64,000 bases of DNA, from the NCBI RefSeq assembly GCF_014884995.1, contig NZ_JABMII010000003.1:98942-162941 (forward strand). The letters run 5' to 3'. Position numbers and translations under genes: made by a program. The notes beneath the pieces were generated by a model. It did no database searches and was not told where the DNA came from. It was given only the letters and a program-made list of their open reading frames with translations. The DNA comes from Spirabiliibacterium pneumoniae (GTDB lineage: Bacteria > Pseudomonadota > Gammaproteobacteria > Enterobacterales > Pasteurellaceae). Positions 1 through 7,821 of this stretch are shown piece by piece. Within the stretch, counting starts at the first letter, position 1. Each line of letters opens with the position of its first letter.

Positions 1-1
1 A

Positions 2-859
2 TTTGGCCTTGATCCGAAGCACATTATCCTTGGCAATGGCTCAAACGATTTGTTGGAAATCACCGCGCACACGTTTTTAGGTGCTGATGATGAAGTGATA
101 TTTTCACAATATACGTTTATTGTTTACCCACTGGTATCAAAAGCGATCAATGCTAAGCAAGTGATTGTGCCCGCGAAAAATTATGGGCATGATTTAGACG
201 GCTTTTTAGCAGCGATAACCAATAGAACCAAAGTGATCTATATCGCCAATCCGAATAACCCAACGGGCACTTTCTTAACTGCGCCTGAGATTGAACATTT
301 TTTAGAACAAGTACCAGCGCACATTGTAGTGGTGCTCGATGAGGCCTACACTGAGTTCACCGCGCCAAGCGAGCGCGTGCCGTCGTTTGAGTTGCTGCGC
401 AAATTCCCAAATTTGTTGGTTTGCCGCACCTTTTCAAAGGCCTATGGCTTGGCTGGGTTGCGTGTGGGCTATCTCGTGTCAAATGAGGAAATTGCGGATT
501 TACTCAACCGTATTCGCCAGCCGTTTAACTGCAACTCGCTGGCCTTGGCCGCGGCCACCGCAGTGCTCAATGACGATGAATTTGTTGAAAAAGCCGCCGT
601 TAACAATGCTGCTGGCTTGCGCCAATTGAGTGAGTTTTTTGACCAGAAGGGGCTGGGTTATGTGCCGTCAAAAGGTAATTTCATTATGCTGGATTTAAAA
701 CAACCAGCGGCGCCGATTTATCAAAAATTGCTGGAACAAGGGGTTATTGTACGCCCAATTGCAGGTTATGGGCTGGCAAATCATTTACGCGTGAGCGTTG
801 GCTTGCCACACGAAAATCAACGCTTTATCGACGGATTAAGTACGGTGTTGGGGCTTTAA
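2..859 (+). CDS. hisC: Histidinol-phosphate aminotransferase, 5' end outside window
   Basis: PLP-dependent fold-type I aminotransferase that converts imidazole-acetol phosphate to histidinol phosphate in histidine biosynthesis. The frame is open from base 2 and encodes [19 protein letters not shown], the usual HisC N-terminal region, so the gene is cut by the window edge. A TTG at 50 is only an internal codon. Visible motifs are [10 protein letters not shown] (substrate and cofactor region), [10 protein letters not shown] (PLP aspartate), and [16 protein letters not shown] with the Schiff-base lysine. The C-terminal arginine region [11 protein letters not shown] is intact. The stop lies 1 base before aroA, so the two are very likely co-transcribed. 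HisC paralogues can also transaminate aromatic amino acids, which would suit an aroA neighbour; this is an inference. Confidence 0.93.
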   Translation, partial: FGLDPKHIILGNGSNDLLEITAHTFLGADDEVIFSQYTFIVYPLVSKAINAKQVIVPAKNYGHDLDGFLAAITNRTKVIYIANPNNPTGTFLTAPEIEHFLEQVPAHIVVVLDEAYTEFTAPSERVPSFELLRKFPNLLVCRTFSKAYGLAGLRVGYLVSNEEIADLLNRIRQPFNCNSLALAAATAVLNDDEFVEKAAVNNAAGLRQLSEFFDQKGLGYVPSKGNFIMLDLKQPAAPIYQKLLEQGVIVRPIAGYGLANHLRVSVGLPHENQRFIDGLSTVLGL

Positions 860-860
860 T

Positions 861-2162
861 ATGAGTGAGAAAATCACCCTTAACCCGATCGTGCGTATGG
901 AAGGCGAAATTCGGCTGCCTGGTTCAAAGAGCCTGTCGAATCGTGCATTGTTGCTCAGCGCGTTGGCACAGGGCGAAACGCACCTGACTAACTTGCTTGA
1001 TAGCGATGATGTGCGCCATATGCTTAATGCGTTAGAACAGCTTGGCGTGAATTACCGTTTATCGGCGGATAAGCGTGAATGTTGGGTCACAGGGCTGGGT
1101 GGGGCATTCCCGCTACAATCAGGTCAGGCGCTATTTTTAGGCAATGCGGGTACAGCGATGCGCCCATTGACAGCAGCGCTGTGCTTGAATCATCCGCAAA
1201 GTGCGGTCGCCGAAACGGTGCTCACGGGCGAGCCGAGAATGAAAGAGCGCCCGATCGCGCATTTAGTTGATGCACTGCGCCAAGCAGGTGCCGAGATTGA
1301 CTACCTTGAGCAAGAGGGGTATCCGCCGTTAGCCGTGCGCAATACGGGGTTGCGTGGTGGCAAAATTACTATCGATGGTTCAGTGTCGAGCCAGTTTTTG
1401 ACCGCACTTTTGATGGCAATGCCGATGGCGGCAGGCGACAGTGAAATTGTGATCACAGGCGAGCTGGTGTCAAAACCGTATATTGATATGACCTTGGCGA
1501 TGATGGCGCAATTTCGCGTGCAGGTAGTCAATCAAGACTATAAACGGTTTTTCATCAAAGGTGGGCAGCAGTATCAATCCCCTGGGCAGTTTTTGGTGGA
1601 AGGTGATGCTTCGTCGGCCTCCTACTTCCTCGCCGCTGGTGCGTTAAAAGGAGCCGTGCGTGTGGTTGGGGTTGGCAAACACAGCATTCAAGGGGACAAA
1701 CGCTTTGCTGATGTGTTGGAAAAAATGGGTGCGAAAATCACTTGGGGTGAGGATTTTATTCAAGCCGAGAAAGCGCCATTGCATGGCGTGGATATGGACA
1801 TGAACCATATTCCTGATGCAGCAATGACCATTGCCACTACCGCACTTTTTGCTGAAGGTGAAACGGTGATTCGCAACATTGCCAATTGGCGCGTGAAAGA
1901 AACCGATCGTCTAAGTGCGATGGCAGTGGAGCTGCGCAAAGTGGGCGCTGAGGTGGAAGAGGGGGCAGATTATATCCGTATTCAGCCATTGGATTTAGCG
2001 AAATTTAAACACGCGGAAATTGAAACCTATAACGATCACCGCATGGCAATGTGCTTTGCTTTGATTGCGCTTTCTGATACCCCTGTGACGATATGCGATC
2101 CCAACTGCACGGCAAAAACGTTCCCGACCTTTTTTGCGGATTTTCAGCAATTGGCCAAATAA
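861..2162 (+). CDS. aroA: 3-phosphoshikimate 1-carboxyvinyltransferase (EPSP synthase)
   Basis: Sixth step of the shikimate pathway: transfers enolpyruvyl from PEP to shikimate-3-phosphate in the cytoplasm. The 433-residue length is normal for class I enzymes. Visible motifs: [12 protein letters not shown] near residues 21-32 with the substrate lysine, [15 protein letters not shown] (PEP-binding loop, class I form), the [11 protein letters not shown] region, PDAAMTIAT with the catalytic aspartate, [11 protein letters not shown] and the C-terminal DHRMAM. The ATG follows the hisC stop by one base, so translation is probably coupled. A USS-pair terminator lies directly downstream. Confidence 0.97.
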   Translation: MSEKITLNPIVRMEGEIRLPGSKSLSNRALLLSALAQGETHLTNLLDSDDVRHMLNALEQLGVNYRLSADKRECWVTGLGGAFPLQSGQALFLGNAGTAMRPLTAALCLNHPQSAVAETVLTGEPRMKERPIAHLVDALRQAGAEIDYLEQEGYPPLAVRNTGLRGGKITIDGSVSSQFLTALLMAMPMAAGDSEIVITGELVSKPYIDMTLAMMAQFRVQVVNQDYKRFFIKGGQQYQSPGQFLVEGDASSASYFLAAGALKGAVRVVGVGKHSIQGDKRFADVLEKMGAKITWGEDFIQAEKAPLHGVDMDMNHIPDAAMTIATTALFAEGETVIRNIANWRVKETDRLSAMAVELRKVGAEVEEGADYIRIQPLDLAKFKHAEIETYNDHRMAMCFALIALSDTPVTICDPNCTAKTFPTFFADFQQLAK

Positions 2163-2163
2163 T

Positions 2164-2192
2164 AAAACCGCACTTTGTGTAAAGTGCGGTTT
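2164..2192. terminator. USS inverted-pair terminator between aroA and ilvH
   Basis: AAAACCGCACTTT and AAAGTGCGGTTT form a near-perfect stem around a GTGT loop, immediately after the aroA stop. Both arms contain the AAGTGCGGT uptake signal. A third copy follows at 2198-2206 and touches the ilvH stop. The stem has T-rich flanks on both sides and can serve both convergent genes. Confidence 0.85.
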
Positions 2193-2205
2193 GTGTAAAG
2201 TGCGG

Positions 2206-2697
2206 TCAGAGACAGTTCTTCTCGCCACGAGAAAGGCTAATCAGCCCTGAACGCACGATTTCAAGCACATCTGTTTCTTGTTTCACAGCGTTGACAAAGG
2301 CGTTGAGTTTATCTTTGGTGCCAGCGAGCTGAATGGTATAGCTTTTCGGCGTAATGTCCACAATTTGCCCGCGATAAATATCTGACATACGTTTGAGTTC
2401 ATCACGGGTGTTGCCACTGGCGCGTGCTTTTAAGAGCATGATCTCGCGTTCGACATGCTCACATTCGCTCAAGCTCATCACTTTGTAGATGTCCACGAGC
2501 TTGTGCAGTTGCTTTTCGATCTGCTCGAGCACTTTTTCTTCGCCAAAGGCTTCAATAGTCATGCGTGACAGCGTTGGATCGTCGGTCGGCGCGACGGTCA
2601 AACTTTCAATATTAAACGCCCGTTGTGAGAAAAGCCCCACCACGCGTGAAAGTGCGCCTGTTTCATTTTCAAGTAAGACTGAGATAATTCTACGCAT
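2206..2697 (-). CDS. ilvH: Acetolactate synthase isozyme III, small regulatory subunit
   Basis: Regulatory subunit of acetohydroxyacid synthase III, which activates IlvI and confers valine feedback inhibition. It has 163 residues, the usual length. The N-terminal ACT domain (about residues 1-78) begins [25 protein letters not shown]. The C-terminal half (about 80-160) is the second ferredoxin-like domain typical of IlvH/IlvN. A GGAG Shine-Dalgarno precedes the ATG. The start lies inside the 3' end of ilvI (8-base overlap), so the subunits are translationally coupled. Confidence 0.96.
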   Translation of the reverse strand: MRRIISVLLENETGALSRVVGLFSQRAFNIESLTVAPTDDPTLSRMTIEAFGEEKVLEQIEKQLHKLVDIYKVMSLSECEHVEREIMLLKARASGNTRDELKRMSDIYRGQIVDITPKSYTIQLAGTKDKLNAFVNAVKQETDVLEIVRSGLISLSRGEKNCL

Positions 2698-4414
2698 GGC
2701 TTTTCTCCGTTTTGCTTAACATCATATCATTCATCGCGCCCCCTGCGATTTGCATTGGGTAAACGTGTTCCGTTTCATCGACTAAAATATCCACGAATAC
2801 AAGTTGATTTTTGCACGCAAATGCCTCTTTGAGTTTTGGCTCAAGCTCCGCTGGGGTGTTAATTTGAATACCTTTATGTCCGTAGGCTTCTGCTAATTTG
2901 ACAAAATCAGGCAGGGATTTCATATACGATTGCGAATGCCTTCCTGCATAAATAATGTCTTGCCACTGTTTCACCATGCCCAAAAAGCGATTGTTCAGAC
3001 TGATAATGACCACGGGGATATTATATTGTTGTGCAGTGGAAAGCTCTTGGATATTCATTTGAATGCTGCCATCGCCTGTGACACACACCACCGTTTCCTC
3101 AGGATGAGCGAGTTTCACGCCCATTGCAGCAGGCAAGCCAAAGCCCATCGTGCCTAGCCCACCTGAGTTAATCCAACGTCTTGGTTTGTCGAATGGGTAA
3201 TAAAGTGCGGTGAACATTTGATGTTGCCCCACATCGGAGGCCACATAGGCGTTGCCTTGTGTGAGTTTATACACCATTTCAAGGGCTTGTTGTGGCTTAA
3301 TAACATTGTCCTTATGTTCGTATTTTAAACATTGTTTAGCGCGCCATTGCTCAATTTGTTCCCACCACGGTGAAAGTGCGGTCTGTGATTTGATCAGCTG
3401 ATCATCACTGAGTAGTGATAAAAATTCTGCCAGTACCAATTCTGCACTACCCACAATTGGAATATACGCAGGCACATTTTTAGAGATAGAGGTGGGATCG
3501 ATATCCACTTGGATCACTTTTGCGTTTGGGCAGTATTTTTCCAAATTATTGGTGGTGCGATCATCGAAACGCACACCAATAGCAATAATTAAATCGCTAT
3601 GGTGCATAGCATTGTTGGCCTCAAAGGTGCCGTGCATGCCGAGCATACCCAGGCTTTGTTTATCCGTTGCAGGAAAGCCCCCAAGCCCCATTAGTGAACT
3701 TACCACAGGCAAATTTAGACGCCGAGCAAATTCGGTGAGTTCAGTTGCACAATTGGCGCTGATGATGCCACCGCCGATAAATAATACAGGTTTTTTTGCC
3801 ACCAGCATGGCTTTCAATGCCCGCTTAATTTGCCCTTTGTGGCCATGCAGAGTTGGATTGTATGAGCGCAGGCTGATGTGTTCAGGGTATTGATACGGAA
3901 TTTTATAGGCGGGATTTACCACATCTTTTGGCAAGTCGATCACAACAGGCCCTGGGCGACCAGAAGAGGCGAGGTAGAAGGCTTTTTTGATTGTCTGAGC
4001 TAAGTCTTCTGTGCGTTTGACCAAAAAACTGTGTTTCACCACAGGGCGAGAGATGCCCACCATATCGCATTCTTGAAACGCATCGGAGCCAATCAGTGCC
4101 GAGCGCACTTGACCTGAAAATACCACCATCGGCACTGAATCCATATAGGCGGTGGCAATGCCTGTAATCGCATTCGTGGCGCCTGGCCCTGATGTAACCA
4201 GCACGCAGCCAACTTCGCCTGTTGAGCGAGCGTAGCCATCAGCCATGTGTACAGCGGCTTGTTCGTGGCGCACGAGGATATGATCTATCCCACCATGCGT
4301 TTGAATGGCATCATAAATATCTAGCACTGAGCCACCAGGATAGCCAAAGACATACTTCACCCCCTGATCTTGCAGCGCCTGCACAATGATTTCAGCACCC
4401 GATAACTTTTTCAT
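2690..4414 (-). CDS. ilvI: Acetolactate synthase isozyme III, large catalytic subunit
   Basis: ThDP-dependent enzyme that condenses two pyruvates, or pyruvate with 2-oxobutyrate, at the start of valine, leucine and isoleucine synthesis. About 574 residues. The glutamate that activates ThDP is in [16 protein letters not shown]. The central FAD-like domain contains FIGGGI. The ThDP/Mg site is [17 protein letters not shown] followed by NN. The start is placed at the ATG of [11 protein letters not shown], five bases after GGGAG; an in-frame GTG two codons upstream overlaps that Shine-Dalgarno and is less likely. The upstream 200 bases are very AT-rich. The product complexes with the overlapping ilvH gene product. 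Confidence 0.97.
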   Translation of the reverse strand: MKKLSGAEIIVQALQDQGVKYVFGYPGGSVLDIYDAIQTHGGIDHILVRHEQAAVHMADGYARSTGEVGCVLVTSGPGATNAITGIATAYMDSVPMVVFSGQVRSALIGSDAFQECDMVGISRPVVKHSFLVKRTEDLAQTIKKAFYLASSGRPGPVVIDLPKDVVNPAYKIPYQYPEHISLRSYNPTLHGHKGQIKRALKAMLVAKKPVLFIGGGIISANCATELTEFARRLNLPVVSSLMGLGGFPATDKQSLGMLGMHGTFEANNAMHHSDLIIAIGVRFDDRTTNNLEKYCPNAKVIQVDIDPTSISKNVPAYIPIVGSAELVLAEFLSLLSDDQLIKSQTALSPWWEQIEQWRAKQCLKYEHKDNVIKPQQALEMVYKLTQGNAYVASDVGQHQMFTALYYPFDKPRRWINSGGLGTMGFGLPAAMGVKLAHPEETVVCVTGDGSIQMNIQELSTAQQYNIPVVIISLNNRFLGMVKQWQDIIYAGRHSQSYMKSLPDFVKLAEAYGHKGIQINTPAELEPKLKEAFACKNQLVFVDILVDETEHVYPMQIAGGAMNDMMLSKTEKSHA

Positions 4415-4566
4415 AGTCACTCCCGTATTGTTAATTTTATTTAGTTTTACGATAAAGAATGGGTAATGTCTAGTAATTTTTTATATGGTAATTTGAGATA
4501 TTTTTTTATTTTATTCTTAAAATTTTAATAAATCGATATTTTATAAAAAATAAATGTTTAAAAATA

Positions 4567-4596
4567 AAAAAATGCGATATAAATATCGCATTTTAT
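4567..4596 (-). terminator. Intrinsic terminator after the NhaC-type antiporter gene
   Basis: A 12-base perfect inverted repeat, AAAATGCGATAT / ATATCGCATTTT, lies within an A/T-rich run, 25 bases after the antiporter stop in minus-strand reading. It ends that gene before ilvI. It is one of the few terminators here not built from uptake signals. Confidence 0.75.
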
Positions 4597-4620
4597 AAAA
4601 TTGCCAGTATGAAATTTTTA

Positions 4621-6156
4621 TTACTCAGTCACGCTTTGTTTGGATTTAAAGATGAACAGCATCAGAACCAAGCAAAGTGCGGTCGCAATGAAACCAAACA
4701 ATGCTGACGCGCTAAAACCAAGTGTTAAAAAGCCGACAAATGAGGCACTTGCCACAATCAAGGCGTATGGCAATTGAGTGGTAACGTGATCAATATGATT
4801 ACATGCCGCGCCTGTTGACGATAAAATCGTGGTGTCAGACACTGGAGAGCAGTGGTCACCACACACCGCGCCTGCCATCACCGCTGACATACATGGCAGC
4901 ATTAAACTTGGGTCAGCATTGGCTGCCATTGATGCTGCAATCGGCAACATAATGCCGAAAGTGCCCCAGCTGGTGCCAGTGGAAAATGCCATCACCACGG
5001 CGAGCACAAACAATAGGGCAGGTAAGAATTGTGCATTCAAACCGCCATCAGCGACAAGTGACGAGAGGTATTTGCCTGTATTCATATCGCCAACAATTGC
5101 ATTGATCGTCCAAGCAAAAATGAGGATCACGATTGCACCCGACATGGATTTGAATCCGACCCAAATAGATTTCAACCATTCGGAGACACTGATAAGTCCT
5201 AAAGTGCACAGCAGGGCAACCAAATAAGAGGCACTACCACCCACCACCAGAGAGATACCCACAGTGGTATTTTCAAATGCACCAAGAATGGAAAATGGTT
5301 TGCCATCTGCACTGAGCGCATCAGCACCCGTGTGGATCATCATGCCGACTGTCACAACAATCAATGTGATGATCGGCAGCAACAGTGCATAAACGCGCCC
5401 TTTTTGTGAATCAAAGGTGGCTTCAACCGCACTTTGCTTATTTATAGCTTCACGTTCGAAGCGTGCCATCGACCCAATATCAAATGAAAACCACGCCACG
5501 ATAAATACCGTGATAAGCGCAAAGATAGCATAATAGTTCATCAAGCTCATGCTGACAAACGCACCGATAGGTGAATAATCCGTGATGGCATGGGTTGCTA
5601 AAAGCCCCGCTACCAAAGTCATGATATACGCGCCCCAGCTAGAAATTGGCATTAGCACACACATCGGTGCGGCGGTAGAATCCAGAATATATGCCACTTT
5701 AGGACGTGAAATTTTAAATTTATCCGCCACAGGGCGAGCGATAGCACCCACCGCGAGGCTATGGAAATAGTCATCAATAAAAGTGAAAAACACCAAACTT
5801 GCGGTGAGCATTTTTGCACCACGACGGTTTTTAATATGTTTTTGTGCCCAAGCAGCAAAGGCTTGATTGCTGCCAGACACCGTTAAAAGTGCGGTCAGCG
5901 CGCCGAGAATTAATAAAAAGATAATGATATTGAGACTGTCGAAATTGAGGCCGTCCTCGCCATAGATGAGCGATAACACACTATTTTTAATATAAATTGC
6001 GCCATCCATCGGATTCCAATGGGTTAACATTAATCCACCGACAATAATTCCTGCGCTGAGAGAAAGCAGCACACGGCGAGTGATGATGGCGAGCGAAAGC
6101 GCAAGTAGTGGCGGTACAACCGACCAAAAAGAGCTTGAAAAGTCAATGAGTTGCAT
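4621..6156 (-). CDS. NhaC-family Na+/H+ antiporter
   Basis: Integral inner-membrane protein of 511 residues with about 11-12 hydrophobic segments across its length. Sequence blocks such as FFTFIDDYFHSLAVGAIARP, STAAPMCVLMPISSWGAYI, FSTGTSWGTFGIMLPIA and GAVCGDHCSPVSDTTILSS are characteristic of NhaC and related ion antiporters. The conserved aspartates and serines of the inverted-repeat core are present. Transport of Na+/H+, or exchange of malate/lactate or other organic ions as in some NhaC relatives, cannot be separated from sequence. The Shine-Dalgarno is weak (GGA at a suitable distance). The gene stands alone, divergent from hns. Confidence 0.85.
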   Translation of the reverse strand: MQLIDFSSSFWSVVPPLLALSLAIITRRVLLSLSAGIIVGGLMLTHWNPMDGAIYIKNSVLSLIYGEDGLNFDSLNIIIFLLILGALTALLTVSGSNQAFAAWAQKHIKNRRGAKMLTASLVFFTFIDDYFHSLAVGAIARPVADKFKISRPKVAYILDSTAAPMCVLMPISSWGAYIMTLVAGLLATHAITDYSPIGAFVSMSLMNYYAIFALITVFIVAWFSFDIGSMARFEREAINKQSAVEATFDSQKGRVYALLLPIITLIVVTVGMMIHTGADALSADGKPFSILGAFENTTVGISLVVGGSASYLVALLCTLGLISVSEWLKSIWVGFKSMSGAIVILIFAWTINAIVGDMNTGKYLSSLVADGGLNAQFLPALLFVLAVVMAFSTGTSWGTFGIMLPIAASMAANADPSLMLPCMSAVMAGAVCGDHCSPVSDTTILSSTGAACNHIDHVTTQLPYALIVASASFVGFLTLGFSASALFGFIATALCLVLMLFIFKSKQSVTE

Positions 6157-6464
6157 AATAACTATCCGTATAAAAAGTCAAAAAAAGTGCGGTAAGGCCT
6201 ATCAAAATAGAATATTGATAGGGTAGTGCTTTTGTCTTGAAAATTTGCACATAAACCGCATTGCCAAAGACTACAAGAAACTCGCGAAAAATCAAGCAGA
6301 AACTCGTGTAATTGTGTATTTGTATCATGATGTGTGATGGTAATGGAATTCAATGGCTATTTTTTTGTATTTTTGCGAGGCATGAGATTAAATATATTTG
6401 AATTTTATATCATTTTGATTTATATTTTTCTCGTCTGTTTTAGATCTAAATAATAGGAATGACT
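6157..6464. other. AT-rich divergent intergenic region, nhaC-like / hns
   Basis: About 308 bases without a convincing gene. It holds one USS at about 6184-6193 and otherwise AT-rich sequence that should carry promoters for both flanking genes. The short minus-strand open frames here have no ribosome site or recognisable product. AT-rich DNA next to hns is a plausible site for H-NS autoregulation (inference). Confidence 0.5.
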
Positions 6465-6872
6465 ATGTCTGATTTTATCAAAAAATTATCGAATATTCGT
6501 AGCCTACGCGTATCGTTAAAAACCTTGACGGTTGAGCAGCTAGAAAATATTATCGAGAAGTTGCAACAAGTGCTCGATGAGAAAAAAGAGAAATTAAAAG
6601 AAGTGCAAGCGCAAGAAAAAGCGCGCCGAGAAAAAATAGAATCACTGCGTACTCAGCTTGAACAAAGTGGATTAAGCACTGAAGAATTAGCTGAAATGTT
6701 ACTGCAAGATGTTACAAGCAAAGGTCGCAAAAAAAGAGCGCCACGTAAAGCCAAATACCAATACACCGACGAAAATGGCAAACAAAAAACGTGGACAGGT
6801 CAAGGACGTACACCTAAAATCATTCAAAAAGCACTGGATGCGGGTAAAAAGTTAGCTGAGTTTGAAATTTAA
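6465..6872 (+). CDS. hns: H-NS-like nucleoid-associated protein
   Basis: DNA-bridging nucleoid protein that silences AT-rich genes. About 135 residues, as in H-NS/StpA. The N-terminal half (about residues 5-70) is strongly charged and helical with long coiled-coil heptads (LENIIEKLQQVLDEKKEKLKE), giving oligomerisation. The C-terminal domain holds KYQYTDENGKQKTWTGQGRTPK, including the family signature TWTGQGRTP that inserts into the minor groove. An in-frame ATG at 6459 immediately abuts the AGGA Shine-Dalgarno, so the ATG at 6465 (MSDFIKK) is the better start. A clear terminator separates it from purU. Confidence 0.92.
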   Translation: MSDFIKKLSNIRSLRVSLKTLTVEQLENIIEKLQQVLDEKKEKLKEVQAQEKARREKIESLRTQLEQSGLSTEELAEMLLQDVTSKGRKKRAPRKAKYQYTDENGKQKTWTGQGRTPKIIQKALDAGKKLAEFEI

Positions 6873-6890
6873 TCAAAAATAAAATAACTG

Positions 6891-6922
6891 AATAAACCCT
6901 TATTTCAAGGGTTTATTTTTTT
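6891..6922 (+). terminator. Intrinsic terminator after hns
   Basis: AATAAACCCTT, loop ATTTC, AAGGGTTTATT, then a run of T. This is a perfect 11-base stem with a T tail, located between the hns stop and the purU start. Confidence 0.9.
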
Positions 6923-6934
6923 GCAGGAAACCGT

Positions 6935-7771
6935 ATGACCGAAAATAAAATTTTATTAACTGAGTGTGTGGATGCCAAAGGTTTAGTCGCCAACATCACC
7001 AATATTTGTTATAAACATCAGTTAAATATCATCCATAATAGCGAATATGTTGATAATATCAGTAAACGCTTTTTTATGCGCACTGAGCTTGCTGGCATTT
7101 TTAATGATGAGGTATTGCTTGCCGATTTAAAATCAGCCTTGCCAGAAGGGGCTAATTATCGTTTAGTGACCAAAAAGCGCAAACGTATTGTCATATTAGT
7201 GACCAAAGAAGCGCACTGTATTGGCGATATTTTAATGAAAAACTATTACGGCGCGTTGGATGTTGAAATTGCTGCCGTGATTGGCAATCATGATACCTTG
7301 CGCCAATTGGTGGAACGCTTTGATGTGCCGTTTCATCATATTAGCCATAAAGATCTCACCCGTGAACAGCATGATGAGCTGCTGGCTGCCAAAATTGATG
7401 AATATGCGCCAGATTACATCGTGCTGGCGAAATATATGCGTGTGCTCAATCCAAAATTTGTGGAGCGCTACCCAAACCGCGTGATCAATATTCACCACTC
7501 GTTCTTGCCGGCGTTTATCGGTGCTAAGCCGTATCAACAAGCCTATGAACGTGGCGTGAAAATCATCGGTGCCACCGCGCACTTCATCAACAACGAGCTT
7601 GACCAAGGCCCAATCATCCGCCAAAGCGTGATAAATGTTGACCACACCTACGATGCCCAAGCGATGATGAAAGCAGGGCGCGATGTGGAAAAAAGTGTAC
7701 TTACCCAAGCCCTTGACCTCGCTTTACAAGATCGCATTTTCGTTTACAAAAACCGTACCGTGGTGTTTTAA
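6935..7771 (+). CDS. purU: Formyltetrahydrofolate deformylase
   Basis: Hydrolyses 10-formyl-THF to formate and THF, balancing one-carbon units and supplying formate to PurT. 278 residues, normal for PurU. An N-terminal ACT domain (about residues 6-80, LLTECVDAKGLVANITNICYKH) is followed by a formyltransferase-fold catalytic domain with VINIHHSFLPAFIGAKPYQQAYERG and the LDQGPII loop carrying the catalytic aspartate. AGGAA precedes the ATG at the right distance. It is a single transcription unit bounded by hairpins on both sides. Confidence 0.96.
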   Translation: MTENKILLTECVDAKGLVANITNICYKHQLNIIHNSEYVDNISKRFFMRTELAGIFNDEVLLADLKSALPEGANYRLVTKKRKRIVILVTKEAHCIGDILMKNYYGALDVEIAAVIGNHDTLRQLVERFDVPFHHISHKDLTREQHDELLAAKIDEYAPDYIVLAKYMRVLNPKFVERYPNRVINIHHSFLPAFIGAKPYQQAYERGVKIIGATAHFINNELDQGPIIRQSVINVDHTYDAQAMMKAGRDVEKSVLTQALDLALQDRIFVYKNRTVVF

Positions 7772-7791
7772 TCCTTGCTTTATATCACTCA

Positions 7792-7820
7792 CAAACCGCA
7801 CTTTTAAAGTGCGGTTTTTT
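7792..7820. terminator. USS inverted-pair terminator, purU / res
   Basis: AAACCGCACTTTTAAAGTGCGGTTTTTT lies between the convergent purU and res genes. The two uptake signals face each other to form the stem, and T runs flank it. It can act in both directions. Confidence 0.88.
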
Positions 7821-7821
7821 G

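Noticed and set aside
6143..6353. Short minus-strand open frames between the antiporter and hns genes
   Set aside because: Low-complexity AT-rich sequence without a ribosome site; better explained as promoter DNA.
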